Under the pieces are notes generated by a model, which did not search any database, was not told the origin of the DNA, and was given only the letters and a program-made list of their open reading frames with translations. Of a stretch of 37,465 nucleotides of DNA, positions 1 to 9,192 are shown piece after piece. Each line of letters opens with the position of its first letter. Positions within the stretch are counted from its first letter, which is position 1. Position numbers and translations under genes: made by a program. The stretch is from Scatosoma sp045654025 (GTDB taxonomy: Bacteria; Bacillota; Clostridia; Christensenellales; Borkfalkiaceae): NCBI GenBank assembly GCA_045654025.1, contig JAZOMO010000022.1, positions 1-37,465 on the forward strand, read 5' to 3'.

Positions 1-1472
1 ACGCGTAAGCCCATTTGCGCGTACTGTTTTACCAATTTTTCAATGCGCACGGGCATAGGTTTTAATACGAATTCAGGCGCGCCCATGATGAACGTTCCTT
101 CGTCCAAAAACGTGACCGCCGAGAGCTTGCGCGCGGACGAGAAAGGCATCATGGTCACGGGCTGTAATTTTGCCGAGTGGCCAAATCTATCATACAGCGC
201 AATGTTCGTTTGGTTATTGTCAGGCAGAGATGCCAGCATCGAGCCGATAACGTCTTCCACCCCGTATTCGTTGCTAGGTGCGTTAAGTAAGATGCAATCG
301 CTAACACGCATGCGACCGTCGGTAATCGTACCCGTCTTATCTAGACACAACACGTTGACGCGCGCCAACATTTCCAGCGAGTACATGTCCTGCACCAAGG
401 TATTGTATCGTGCCAAGCGGATAATGCCAACCGAAAGGGCGATGGTCGTAAGCAACAGCAAGCCCGACGGTATCATACCGATGATAACGGCAACCGTTTT
501 TTGGATAGCGGTGCTAAGCATTTCGCCTGTTGCGCCACCCGAAAGAGCCTTGAAAAATCCGCCGGCTTCTTTGATTGCCGCCCAACTGGTGTAGTCGGGA
601 TTGTTGCGCAGGTTGTTAAAGAACATAAGGATAGCAACGGGAATAATCAACAAACCGATTACCTTGATGAACAAGCTGATAGAGTTCATGATTTCAGAGT
701 TAGGGCGTTTGTATTTTTTCGCCTTTGCCGTCAGTTTGCTGATATAGGTATATTCGCCGACTTTTTCCACGCGCGCCGCCACCTGACCGCTGGACACAAA
801 CGAGCCGGCAAACAGCGGGTCGTCTATATTCTTTTTAATAGGTATGGATTCGCCTGTCAAAAGGGATTCGTTGAGTTCCGCTGTGCCACCGATGGCAACG
901 CAGTCGGCGGGGACTTGTTGTCCTGCGGTCAAAAGCAAGACGTCGTCAACAACCAACTGTTCTACGGGGATATCCATTTTGTATCCCCCGCGCACGACCT
1001 TTGCCGTCGGGGAAGATAGGATACAGAGCCTATCGATTTTTCGTTTTGCACGGATTTCTTGGAAGATGCTCACGAAGATATTGCAAAGGAAAATGACGAC
1101 GAACATGTACTGATTAATGGGCGCACGTGCGAGCAGTAATGCCACCGCGCACAGCAAACAAAGCAGGTTGAAAAACGTGCAAATGTTGCCGACAAAAATA
1201 CTCTTGTACGTTTTAGAATATTTTTTCGTTGTGGCGTTTACGAGTCCTTGCGAGATACGTTCGTCTACCTGGTCGGGGGATAACCCATCCTTTTCGTTGA
1301 CGTCAAAATGTTCGACGTTGAGAAACTTTTCTTCCGCTTCCGTTTCTAAAAGGGCTTTTTTGCGGAAAAGCCTAGCAAAAAAGGAAGATTTTTTATTGCC
1401 TTTTTCCACAGAAGTCGACGTAGTTTTATTTTCTACGTTTTCTTCGGCGATTTGTTCCGTTTGCTTTTTCAT
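1..1472 (-). CDS. P-type cation-transporting ATPase, CtpE/Exp7-like, partial (N-terminal 490 residues)
   Basis: The gene starts at ATG 1472, preceded by GGAG, and runs off the left edge, so about 490 codons are visible of a family that is usually near 780 residues. P-type ATPases pump cations using an aspartyl-phosphate intermediate. The reading frame is continuous and contains the actuator motif LTGES at about residues 205-209 and the phosphorylation motif DKTGT, with the catalytic Asp at about residue 378. Two hydrophobic hairpins flank these: one around residues 95-140 and one around 265-360. The conserved membrane PEGL motif reads IPSGL, which I associate with the CtpE/Exp7 branch (calcium or unknown cation) rather than the MgtA or copper types. 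No CPC metal motif or N-terminal metal-binding domain is present. The first 60 residues are charged and low-complexity. Its promoter lies directly upstream and the gene diverges from serS. Substrate is unknown. Confidence 0.93.
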   Translation of the reverse strand, partial: MKKQTEQIAEENVENKTTSTSVEKGNKKSSFFARLFRKKALLETEAEEKFLNVEHFDVNEKDGLSPDQVDERISQGLVNATTKKYSKTYKSIFVGNICTFFNLLCLLCAVALLLARAPINQYMFVVIFLCNIFVSIFQEIRAKRKIDRLCILSSPTAKVVRGGYKMDIPVEQLVVDDVLLLTAGQQVPADCVAIGGTAELNESLLTGESIPIKKNIDDPLFAGSFVSSGQVAARVEKVGEYTYISKLTAKAKKYKRPNSEIMNSISLFIKVIGLLIIPVAILMFFNNLRNNPDYTSWAAIKEAGGFFKALSGGATGEMLSTAIQKTVAVIIGMIPSGLLLLTTIALSVGIIRLARYNTLVQDMYSLEMLARVNVLCLDKTGTITDGRMRVSDCILLNAPSNEYGVEDVIGSMLASLPDNNQTNIALYDRFGHSAKLQPVTMMPFSSARKLSAVTFLDEGTFIMGAPEFVLKPMPVRIEKLVKQYAQMGLR

Positions 1473-1505
1473 AATTTCCACTCCATTACGGGATATGATA
1501 CGCTT

Positions 1506-1534
1506 ATTATAACATATTGCGTAGCAAAATTCAA
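1506..1534 (-). promoter_or_regulatory. Promoter of the P-type ATPase gene
   Basis: On the minus strand, TTGAAT (1534-1529) and TATAAT (1511-1506) are separated by exactly 17 bp. The predicted 5' UTR is about 27 nt and contains the GGAG ribosome site before ATG 1472. Confidence 0.8.
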
Positions 1535-1583
1535 GTTTTTTAGGAAAATTTAATAAGAATTTGGTGCTAGGCTTTTCATTTAA

Positions 1584-1612
1584 TTGCTTTTGCGGGGGAA
1601 AAGTTGTATAAT
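1584..1612 (+). promoter_or_regulatory. Promoter of serS
   Basis: TTGCTT (1584-1589), 17 bp, TATAAT (1607-1612). The leader to serS is about 70 nt and can fold a short GGCG...CGCC hairpin around 1626-1653. I see no T-box or specifier elements in it. Confidence 0.75.
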
Positions 1613-1689
1613 GTTGTAAGAAAAGGGCGGAACGTGTGTTTTTGCACCGTCGCCTTGAAAAATGACGAAACTTATCCGAGGTGAAAAAC

Positions 1690-2979
1690 ATGATTGATAT
1701 CAATCTTATCCGTACTAATCCGGAACTCGTAAAAGAAAATATCCGTAAGAAATTCCAAGACCACAAGTTGCCCTTGGTGGAACAGGCGTTGGAGCTGGAT
1801 GCAAAACGCCGCGCGTTGATTGCCGAAGGCGATACGCTCCGTGCGGCACGTAATACGTTGTCCAAGCAGGTCGGTATGCTGATGAAAGAAGGCAAACGCG
1901 ACGAAGCGGAGCAGGTTAAGGCGCAGGTTAAGGCAGATGCGGATAGATTGGTTGCCATTGAAAAGGAAAGCGAAGACGTCGACGCTGCCTTGAAAAAGGT
2001 AATGATGACCATCCCTAATATCATTGCAGACGACGTACCCGTGGGTAAAGACGACAGCGAAAACGTGGAATTGCAACGTTTTGGCGAAGCAATCGTTCCC
2101 GATTTTGAAATCCCTTATCATTTGGATATCTTGGAAAAGCTGGACGGTATCGACGTCGATTCCGCACGCCGTACGTCTGGGCAGGGGTTCTATTATTTGA
2201 CGGGGGACATTGCGCGTTTGCATTCGGCTGTGCTGACCTATGCACGTGATTTCATGATTGACAAGGGCTTTACCTACGTAATCCCCCCCTATATGATTCA
2301 TGGTGACGTGGTGTCGGGCGTTATGAGTTTTGACGAAATGGAAAACATGATGTACAAAATCGAAGGGGAAGACCTGTATTTGATTGGTACTAGTGAACAC
2401 TCTATGATTGGTAGATTTATGGGTCAGATTATCGACGGCAAAAAATTGCCTTTGACGTTGACCAGCTATTCCCCTTGTTTTAGAAAGGAAAAGGGCGCGC
2501 ACGGTATCGAAGAACGCGGTATCTATCGTATCCACCAGTTTGAAAAGCAGGAAATGATTGTTGTGTGCCGTCCCGAAGAAAGTGCGCAGTGGTACGAAAA
2601 ATTGTGGAGCTATACGGTGGAATTGTTCCGTTCGTTGGATATCCCCGTAAGACAGCTGGGTTGTTGTAGCGGTGACCTTGCCGATTTGAAAAATAAGAGC
2701 TGTGACGTCGAAGCGTGGAGCCCCCGTCAAAAGAAATATTTTGAAGTTGGGTCTTGTTCGAACTTGACCGATGCGCAGGCGCGTCGTTTGTCTATCCGTT
2801 ATAAGGACGACGATGGGAAAACCAAGTTGGCGCATACCTTGAACAATACGGTGGTTGCTCCGCCTAGAATGTTGATTGCGTTTGTGGAAAACCACTTGCA
2901 GGCAGACGGTTCGGTGCGTATTCCCGAAGCGTTACAGCCGTACATGGGTGGCAAAAAAGTAATCAATCCCCAAAACTAA
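1690..2979 (+). CDS. serS: Seryl-tRNA synthetase
   Basis: Class II synthetase that charges tRNA-Ser with serine in the cytoplasm; 429 residues, the normal size. The N-terminal region up to about residue 110 is the typical antiparallel coiled-coil arm that grips the long variable arm of tRNA-Ser. Motif 2 is visible at residues 264-288 (FRKEKGAHG...RIHQFEKQE). Motif 3 at 384-393 reads LNNTVVAPPR, where the common form is LNGSGLAVGR, and is followed by ADGSVRIPEAL and PYMGG. The divergent motif 3 keeps the Arg and is, as I recall, shared by a minority SerRS branch. I chose ATG 1690 over the in-frame GTG at 1681 because that GTG is part of the GAGGTG ribosome site and SerRS proteins normally begin M-I-D-I-x-L-I-R. 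The unit ends at the terminator at 3021. Confidence 0.97.
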   Translation: MIDINLIRTNPELVKENIRKKFQDHKLPLVEQALELDAKRRALIAEGDTLRAARNTLSKQVGMLMKEGKRDEAEQVKAQVKADADRLVAIEKESEDVDAALKKVMMTIPNIIADDVPVGKDDSENVELQRFGEAIVPDFEIPYHLDILEKLDGIDVDSARRTSGQGFYYLTGDIARLHSAVLTYARDFMIDKGFTYVIPPYMIHGDVVSGVMSFDEMENMMYKIEGEDLYLIGTSEHSMIGRFMGQIIDGKKLPLTLTSYSPCFRKEKGAHGIEERGIYRIHQFEKQEMIVVCRPEESAQWYEKLWSYTVELFRSLDIPVRQLGCCSGDLADLKNKSCDVEAWSPRQKKYFEVGSCSNLTDAQARRLSIRYKDDDGKTKLAHTLNNTVVAPPRMLIAFVENHLQADGSVRIPEALQPYMGGKKVINPQN

Positions 2980-3020
2980 GGGGATAACCGTTTGTCAAAT
3001 ACGGCTTAATTTGATTAAGA

Positions 3021-3047
3021 AAGACCGCACGTATATGCGGTCTTTTT
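3021..3047 (+). terminator. Intrinsic terminator after serS
   Basis: A 9-bp stem AAGACCGCA/TGCGGTCTT with a 6-nt loop is followed by a short T run. The ribosome site of the next gene starts a few bases later, so this separates serS from the exonuclease gene or attenuates read-through. Confidence 0.85.
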
Positions 3048-3063
3048 GGTGGAAAAAAGGAAT

Positions 3064-4026
3064 ATGAAATACTTATTTTTCGACATCGAATGCGCTGGCG
3101 TATTTAAGAACGTAGCAAAGATTTGCGCGTTTGGGTATTGCCTCGTAGACGAACAATTTCATATTTTGGAAAAAGAGGACGTGCTCATCAACCCGAAGGG
3201 CGGGTTCCACTTGACCGACCGCAAGGGAACGCGCGGCCTTGTTTTACCGTACGAATACGACAAGTTTAAAAGCTATCCCACCTTCCCCGAAGTCGTGGAG
3301 AAAATCCGCAACCTTTTAGAGGATAAGGACACCTTGGTGGCAGGGCACGCAACGATGAACGACGTCAAGTATTTGAACTTAGAGGCGCATCGTTTTTCTC
3401 TGCCCTCGTTCAAATTCCGCTTTACGGACACGCAGTTTTTGTACATGAACAAAATCGGGGACTTTTCTCGTCAGTTTGCGCTGGGGACGATTGCGCAGGA
3501 TTTGGGTGTAGAGTTCACCCCCCATCGCGCCGTGGACGATGCCTACGCCACGATGAAGATTGCCGAGGCAATCTGCGCAGCAGAGGAGTTGACCCTGCCG
3601 CAGGTATTAGAAAAATACGGCGTACAGATGGGTAAGATTGAAAATTACGAGATTGAACAGACAACCTCTGTATTACACCAAAAATACCAAGCGGATTTAA
3701 TCAAGCGCCGTGAGGAGCGTGAACAAAAACGGGCGGAAATCCACCGTTTTATCGATGCGGAGCGCCGTCGTCGTGATAAAAACGGGGCGTTGCGAGGCAA
3801 ACGGTTTTGTTTTTCTCACCGCTTTGAAGAGGACACCGAGATGGCAAAGGCGCTTATTTTGCAGGCATTTGCAAAGGGCTGTTCGTACAGCTACCGCGCG
3901 GAAGAATGCGACTACTATATCGCATACGAAGGTGAGAGTGGAGCGCGTCTGCAGTCCGTTTTGAATAGGGCAGGTACGAGGGTATTCACCCCCGAAGCCT
4001 TTTTGGAGTTTTTGCAATCGCACTAA
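3064..4026 (+). CDS. DEDDh 3'-5' exonuclease with C-terminal BRCT-like domain
   Basis: 320 residues. Residues 1-175 form an RNase T/DnaQ-type exonuclease fold: ExoI motif FDIE (D7, E9), ExoII around H95-D100 (HATMND), and ExoIII HRAVDD with H154 and D158/D159, which places it in the DEDDh group related to the DNA polymerase III epsilon proofreading domain. A charged helical linker (about 205-240) leads to a C-terminal segment (about 241-320: GKRFCFS..., TRVFTPEAFLEFL) with the look of a BRCT domain. Such exonuclease-BRCT proteins are often annotated as epsilon-like, but this is a stand-alone protein and its substrate is unknown. ATG 3064 has AAGGA five bases upstream; the GTG at 3046 lies within the preceding terminator region. 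It is followed 19 bp later by the methyltransferase gene, and the two are probably co-transcribed. I see no convincing promoter of its own. Confidence 0.85.
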   Translation: MKYLFFDIECAGVFKNVAKICAFGYCLVDEQFHILEKEDVLINPKGGFHLTDRKGTRGLVLPYEYDKFKSYPTFPEVVEKIRNLLEDKDTLVAGHATMNDVKYLNLEAHRFSLPSFKFRFTDTQFLYMNKIGDFSRQFALGTIAQDLGVEFTPHRAVDDAYATMKIAEAICAAEELTLPQVLEKYGVQMGKIENYEIEQTTSVLHQKYQADLIKRREEREQKRAEIHRFIDAERRRRDKNGALRGKRFCFSHRFEEDTEMAKALILQAFAKGCSYSYRAEECDYYIAYEGESGARLQSVLNRAGTRVFTPEAFLEFLQSH

Positions 4027-4045
4027 AATAGGCAAAGGAGCTTTT

Positions 4046-5335
4046 ATGAACAGACTTCCTAAGGCGTTTATCGAAAGAATCAAAAAACAGCTTCCCGCAG
4101 ACGAATGGGAGGCTTTTTTTGCTACCTATTTAGGACAGCCGTATAAGGGAATACGGGCGAATACCTTGAAAGTTCAGCCGCAGATGCTTGCGAAAATCAT
4201 TCCCGTCGGCGCACCGATTGCGTGGGAGGAAAACGGGTTTTATTACGAAGGCGAAAAGGTTGGGGCGCACCCTTATCACGCGGCGGGGCTGTTCTATTCG
4301 CAGGAGCCGTCCGCGATGTGCGCCGCGCCACTGCTGAAAGTAGAGAAGGGAGAAAGAGTCCTGGATTTATGCTCCGCGCCTGGCGGAAAGGGTACGCGCC
4401 TTGCGGCAGATTTGGAAGGCGAGGGCTTTATCGTCCTCAACGAGCCCATTCCCTCTCGCGCAAAAATCCTCTTGGAGAACGTGGAGAGGATGGGGATAAC
4501 AAACGCCGTCGTGGTGTGCGAATATCCCCCTAAGCTGGCGGACAAATTGCCTGCGTATTTCGACAAGATTATGGTAGATGCGCCCTGTTCTGGGGAAGGA
4601 ATGTTCCGCAAGAATGCGGACGAGGCGCTCTCCGAATGGAGTGAGGAAAACGTCGCTCTCTGCGCAAAGCGCCAAGGTGAGATTTTGGCGTGCGCAACGA
4701 GGATGCTTACAGAAGGCGGTAAAATGGTATATTCCACCTGTACCTTTGCGCCTCAAGAAGACGAAGAGCAAACGCAAGACTACCTTGCGAATAACCTGAT
4801 GATGGAGTGCCTGCAGGAAGAAAAGCTGTATCCCCACAAAGTGGCGGGCGAAGGGCATTACGCCGCGTTGTTTTTGAAAAACGGCGGCGGCAGGTGCGAG
4901 GCAAAGTCTTTCAAGGCGGTATGTACCCCTGCTTCGGCAAAGGTCTATCGTGCCTTTGAAAAGGAATGTTTTGACGGGTACTTTGCGCGCAATCTACACG
5001 AGGTAAACGGCACGCTGTATGCCTTACCTGAGGGAATCTTTGATTTTAAGGGATTGAACGTTTTACGGGTAGGATTAAAGCTTGGCGAGGTGAAAAACGG
5101 TCGATTTGAGCCTGCCCACGCTTTGGCGATGGCGATGAAGAAAGAGCAGGTAAAAAACAGCGCGAACTTTAGTGTGGACGATATCCGCATTAAGTCGTAT
5201 CTGCGTGGAGAAGCAATCGAGCAGGATGGCGAAAACGGCTGGTGTGTGGTGTGCGTAGACGGATATCCCCTCGGCTGGGGCAAGCGTGTAAACGGTATAG
5301 TCAAAAACCATTATCCCAAGTATTTGCGTAGATAG
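4046..5335 (+). CDS. rsmF: rRNA (cytosine-C5) methyltransferase, RsmF/NSUN family
   Basis: 429 residues. NOL1/NOP2/Sun-type SAM-dependent enzymes make 5-methylcytosine in rRNA. Visible motifs are the SAM-binding CSAPGGKG, motif IV DAPCSGEGMF with Cys 181, and motif VI YSTCTF with Cys 232. These two cysteines are the release and nucleophile cysteines of the family. The first 60 residues resemble the usual N-terminal RNA-binding part (IRANTLK). The last 150 residues fit the RsmF C-terminal PUA-like region, ending with GYPLGWGK near the terminus. The start has AAAGGAG eight bases upstream. It is the last gene before the bidirectional terminator at 5356. The gene symbol is by family; the exact rRNA position modified cannot be read from sequence. 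Confidence 0.93.
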   Translation: MNRLPKAFIERIKKQLPADEWEAFFATYLGQPYKGIRANTLKVQPQMLAKIIPVGAPIAWEENGFYYEGEKVGAHPYHAAGLFYSQEPSAMCAAPLLKVEKGERVLDLCSAPGGKGTRLAADLEGEGFIVLNEPIPSRAKILLENVERMGITNAVVVCEYPPKLADKLPAYFDKIMVDAPCSGEGMFRKNADEALSEWSEENVALCAKRQGEILACATRMLTEGGKMVYSTCTFAPQEDEEQTQDYLANNLMMECLQEEKLYPHKVAGEGHYAALFLKNGGGRCEAKSFKAVCTPASAKVYRAFEKECFDGYFARNLHEVNGTLYALPEGIFDFKGLNVLRVGLKLGEVKNGRFEPAHALAMAMKKEQVKNSANFSVDDIRIKSYLRGEAIEQDGENGWCVVCVDGYPLGWGKRVNGIVKNHYPKYLRR

Positions 5336-5355
5336 GAAATAAAAAAGATAAATAA

Positions 5356-5392
5356 AAAGAACCTTAGGTGTTTTGCCTAAGGTTCTTTTTTT
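5356..5392. terminator. Bidirectional intrinsic terminator
   Basis: A 13-bp stem AAAGAACCTTAGG/CCTAAGGTTCTTT with a 7-nt loop has T runs on both strands. It ends the methyltransferase gene on the plus strand and the large lipoprotein gene on the minus strand. Confidence 0.93.
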
Positions 5393-5401
5393 CAAAGATG
5401 A

Positions 5402-8400
5402 TTATTCTTCGTCTTTCGTTTCAGTTTCCGCAACGGGCTTTTCTTTCTTCGCCTTTGCAAATTTACGTCTAGGTCTGGAAAGCGCCGCCGCCTTTTTCTT
5501 GCTCCATTTTACAGCTTTACGCACGCCGATTATAATGAGGACTGCAACCAGAACGCCTGCAACCGCCAGCGAGGAAATCAGCAAGCCCCAGTCAAGATCG
5601 GCTTCCGGCGTTTCCTCTTCTTCTGTCGAGTTGTCCGTATCTTCTTCAGGATCAACGTCTACGGGAACGGTCTTTTCGTTCTGCGTGAAGTTCGCAAACA
5701 CATAGATGTTGTTGTAGACTGTGTTCTCGTAGCGCAGGAAACTGAGGACTTCTGCATACGTCGATGCGGTAGGATCGTAATCGTCGTACTTATTGCCGAC
5801 GTTGTTTTCGTCCAAGCTGCTGTCATAGCGCAAGAACTTCGCATCATCGTAGAAGCTGTACGCGTTGTACATCAAATCCTTGTAGTTTTTCTTCAGATCT
5901 TCTTCGTCCTTATAGTTGTTCGTTTCCATGAGGTAATCGAACGCGTTTTGTGCCAACGTATTGTACGAAGCTTCTTCTAAAGTAGAGGTGCTGCAGGAAT
6001 CGAACATAACATAGCTGCCTGCAGGGTTCGGTTCCTTGCCGTCGCGCGTGCCACTCCAAACTTCCAAACGGTAGTTCTTTGCGGAATCGCTGTCTGCGCC
6101 GATGTAGAAGGTAATCGTCTTCCATTCGCCGTTCGTATCGCCAACGGAAACAACGAGGTCTTTTGCGTTTTTGCCTTCCACAGCCTCATAACGAGGGGCA
6201 AGCTTAAAAGACTCAGGGACTTCGGAGAAGTCCTTAACTTCGATGGTCTTTGCGGGATCTGCGTAATATTTGCCGTCTGCATAGTAGAATGCAACGCCGT
6301 CCACGCCTACGCCGTTCCAAGCGTTGGTGTATGCGTATTCTACGCCGCCTTCAGCAACCAAGAGGTTGCCGTTTTTCTCTGCATACTGAGGATATGCCTG
6401 CAGGTTTGCATAGTAGCCTGCTTGTCCTTTTAAGGTGTACAAGCCGTTGCTCTGCAATTCAAGGACGATATCCGTCTTCTTGTTGAAATCGTCAGAGGTA
6501 GGGTCTACCTTGCAAACGTTGCCGTCCTTGTCGTACCAGTAGGAAATTCTTCTGCCGATGGAGAGCGCGCTTTCACGGCTGTCGTCGTCCATATCAATGA
6601 GGTAAACGTATGCCGTAGCGTCTTTACTAACCTTTACTCGAACGGAAATTTCCTGATACGAGCTGATGGTGGTAGGGTTGGTAGAGATAAAGCCGTAGCT
6701 GTAGGGTTCTACATCCTCGTAAGATGCTTTCTTCTCATTATATACTTTATATTCATTATATATAAGAAGGGGTTGCGTAGCGTTGCCGAACAGAGTCTCC
6801 AGCTCCTCCTTCGCTTTCTTCAGGCCGTCCTCATCCTTACCCTGAATTCCCATAATCGAGCCGTTTTCAGCATAGGCGTCGATATACTTCTTCGAAATCA
6901 AACCAGCGGTCTTGCTGGAGTATTTATCGTTTGTGATATCTTTGTTGGGGGTGCCAGATACATAGGCGCTGTCGCCTACAACACCGATATAGTTACGGGG
7001 ATTAGCATAGCCCGTTTCGATATCTTTTTCACCGGTGAGGTATGCAGGAGAATCGAATTCGGAAGAGGAATACTGAGGCTTGTCGGGGTCAACAAGGGAA
7101 AGAACCTTCGAATAGGTCGTGTCGCTTGCGTAGTCGTAAGCTTCCATCTCGTCCTTTTCGCCCTTAATGATTTCAAATCCGGTGAATGCCGCCCAACCGT
7201 CAATAAAGCTGTCCCTGCTTGCGCCGAATACGGTTGCGCCGCCGTAGGAGAATTCTACGGTGAAGGTCAAACCGTCTGCTTCGGTGTCGTTTTCAACGAA
7301 GAGGAAGCATTGTTGCCAGCCTTTGTAAATATCCTTTTCGCTGTCCACGTCTACCGCGATAACGTTCGTGGTATCAATCGTGGAGATAGAGCTGAGAATG
7401 CCGCCGTTGTGACGAACGTTCACGTTCGCACCCGTAAAGCCTTCCATATTCGAGGTCTTCACGTAGAAGGAGATGATCATTCGCTGGTCATCATCCAGCG
7501 TGAAATTCTTTTCATTAGCAAACTTCGCCGTGTAGTTTGCGCCGCTTGCGGAAAGAATCAACAAGGTTTCCGTGGTATCTGCAAACGGGAACTTCGTGAA
7601 ACTGCTGGTTTGGGTCGTTTCATCGTACTCATAACCAAAGCCGTTGGTCAGCGCCGCTTTCAAGTAGCGGTTATTGCCTGTCATACCAGCCCAGTCGCTG
7701 AGGGGATATACACCGTTAACGTCGTTTGCAAGCTCTTGCTTTGTGAAGTTGAGTTTGGGTTCGACCTTGTAACCATCCGGCAATTTGCCGTCGTCCTCTG
7801 AGATGTCCCCTGCGACGTAGGTATACGAGCCTTTCTTTTCTTCCGTCAAACCGACTTTCATGTCGGGCAGGGAATTAGATTTCGAAACAGAAGTATCATC
7901 ACTGCTAGGCAAATTCAAGTTCAACGCATATTTTCTCTGGTCGTTATCGTCTGCCTGGAAAATCTTTTCGTCTGCGGGGGTTCCCAGCGTGATTTCAGGG
8001 AAGGAATTATCAACCCCTTTGTCGTAGTCCTCGTTGGAGATAATCTCACATTCCACGTCGTCGAAGAAAGCGTAGCCCTCTACGTATTCCAAACGGTTCG
8101 TACCACCCGATTGACCTAAGCCAAGTACCATCGTGAAGGTGCTGGTCGAGAACGAGCAGCCCTGCAGATAGAAGGTGTACTGTACCCAACCGTTGTCGGT
8201 GCCTTCCATTTTTTCGGTGTTGATGTTCTTCACCTGCATCTGGTCGAGGGTCTTTGAGCCAACGGTATGCGTGATACCGATGTATGCGCCCTTATCCGCA
8301 ACCACTTCCTCTTGCTTGCCCGTACCGGACGAGAAATAGGTGAGGTTGGAGGTCTTAACCCAAACGGAAATCTTTGCGGAAGTACCCGATTCCAGCGTAA

Positions 8401-9079
8401 TGGTGGAAGAAGACGTATATTTCTGCGCCGTACCCTGACCGTCAGTGTAGGTATTGTGAATCATCAGGACGTTGGTGTCCTTGTCTTCGCCTTCCTGCGG
8501 GTGGGTGCCAGGGTTATCAATAATATTGCCGTCCTTATTTACAGGTACGTCGCCGATGCCGAGGTTGAAGTTGTCCTTATCAGCTTCGTAGAAATCCAAC
8601 TCGGAGACCTTTTTATCGTAGTTGCCGTCTTCCCAAGCCTTGTAGAACTTCAGCTTGTCGTAAGCGGACATCTTCGACCAGTATTTTGCCGCATCCTCTT
8701 CCGTCTCGGGTGCTGCTATGCCTTCAGCCTGGAGGGCGGACTGCGTAAGGTTTTCCCACGCGTCCACGTCGGTATTCAAAATACCGCTTGCCGCCTTCGA
8801 AGCAACGGCGGTACCGGAGGACGCAGAATAAGCGGACTTTGTCCAACCCGTGGGGGAGGTAATCAACAGATTTTTCCCGTTGTTCCAGTCAACGAATTCA
8901 AAGCTCCCGTTGTTAATACGAGAGGAGTCCGTCTGCGTAGGCGTAGTAGTGGTGCTGTCGTCCGAGGGATCGTCGTCCGTCGTGTCGCAAGCCGCCAAAG
9001 CAGCAAAGCTGGACGTCATCATCATCGCCATGAGGAGTGCAAGAAGTTTGTTCTTGCGTTTGTTAAAACGAATTGCCAT
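5402..9079 (-). CDS. Very large surface lipoprotein with three carbohydrate-binding-like modules and a C-terminal membrane anchor
   Basis: 1225 residues, function unknown. The N-terminus has a basic stretch, a hydrophobic core and a lipobox LAAC with Cys 31, so it should be lipidated outside the cell. A Thr/Ser/Asp-rich linker follows. Three degenerate modules can be recognised by the same phrases: ISVWVKTSN (237-245) then NGWVQYTFYL (296) and AFFDDVEC (337); ISFYVKTSN (536-544) then KGWQQCFLF (586) and GWAAFTGFEI (628); ISVRVKVSK (811-819) then GEWKTITFYI (984) and SYVMFDSCS (1022), with a long insertion in the third. This pattern suits galactose-binding-like jelly-roll domains, but no catalytic domain is apparent. 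Residues about 1163-1186 form a transmembrane helix followed by a 39-residue lysine/arginine-rich tail. The start is ATG 9079, preceded by AAGGTGG; the upstream in-frame GTG lies inside that site. Confidence 0.88.
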   Translation of the reverse strand: MAIRFNKRKNKLLALLMAMMMTSSFAALAACDTTDDDPSDDSTTTTPTQTDSSRINNGSFEFVDWNNGKNLLITSPTGWTKSAYSASSGTAVASKAASGILNTDVDAWENLTQSALQAEGIAAPETEEDAAKYWSKMSAYDKLKFYKAWEDGNYDKKVSELDFYEADKDNFNLGIGDVPVNKDGNIIDNPGTHPQEGEDKDTNVLMIHNTYTDGQGTAQKYTSSSTITLESGTSAKISVWVKTSNLTYFSSGTGKQEEVVADKGAYIGITHTVGSKTLDQMQVKNINTEKMEGTDNGWVQYTFYLQGCSFSTSTFTMVLGLGQSGGTNRLEYVEGYAFFDDVECEIISNEDYDKGVDNSFPEITLGTPADEKIFQADDNDQRKYALNLNLPSSDDTSVSKSNSLPDMKVGLTEEKKGSYTYVAGDISEDDGKLPDGYKVEPKLNFTKQELANDVNGVYPLSDWAGMTGNNRYLKAALTNGFGYEYDETTQTSSFTKFPFADTTETLLILSASGANYTAKFANEKNFTLDDDQRMIISFYVKTSNMEGFTGANVNVRHNGGILSSISTIDTTNVIAVDVDSEKDIYKGWQQCFLFVENDTEADGLTFTVEFSYGGATVFGASRDSFIDGWAAFTGFEIIKGEKDEMEAYDYASDTTYSKVLSLVDPDKPQYSSSEFDSPAYLTGEKDIETGYANPRNYIGVVGDSAYVSGTPNKDITNDKYSSKTAGLISKKYIDAYAENGSIMGIQGKDEDGLKKAKEELETLFGNATQPLLIYNEYKVYNEKKASYEDVEPYSYGFISTNPTTISSYQEISVRVKVSKDATAYVYLIDMDDDSRESALSIGRRISYWYDKDGNVCKVDPTSDDFNKKTDIVLELQSNGLYTLKGQAGYYANLQAYPQYAEKNGNLLVAEGGVEYAYTNAWNGVGVDGVAFYYADGKYYADPAKTIEVKDFSEVPESFKLAPRYEAVEGKNAKDLVVSVGDTNGEWKTITFYIGADSDSAKNYRLEVWSGTRDGKEPNPAGSYVMFDSCSTSTLEEASYNTLAQNAFDYLMETNNYKDEEDLKKNYKDLMYNAYSFYDDAKFLRYDSSLDENNVGNKYDDYDPTASTYAEVLSFLRYENTVYNNIYVFANFTQNEKTVPVDVDPEEDTDNSTEEEETPEADLDWGLLISSLAVAGVLVAVLIIIGVRKAVKWSKKKAAALSRPRRKFAKAKKEKPVAETETKDEE

Positions 9080-9163
9080 AAAAACCACCTTAGGTTTGAA
9101 ATTTGTTTTGAAGTAGGCACGCTAATACCGCTAAAGCGGCATTATGCACAATGCTACCATACT

Positions 9164-9192
9164 ATTTTAATACAAAAACCGATTTCACGCAA
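9164..9192 (-). promoter_or_regulatory. Possible promoter of the large lipoprotein gene
   Basis: On the minus strand TTGCGT (9192-9187) and TAAAAT (9169-9164) are 17 bp apart. The match is weaker than most promoters here. The leader contains a small CCGCT/AGCGG hairpin near 9128-9139. Confidence 0.45.

Noticed and set aside
1613..1689. T-box leader upstream of serS, and likewise upstream of ileS (24307-24368)
   Set aside because: Leaders are too short and lack the T-box sequence, specifier loop and antiterminator.
1672..2895. Long minus-strand ORF opposite serS
   Set aside because: It is the antisense shadow of serS, has no ribosome site, no recognisable motif, and a composition typical of mirrored coding sequence.
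6773..7801. 342-codon plus-strand ORF inside the large lipoprotein gene
   Set aside because: Antisense shadow of a gene with clear signal peptide, modules and terminator.
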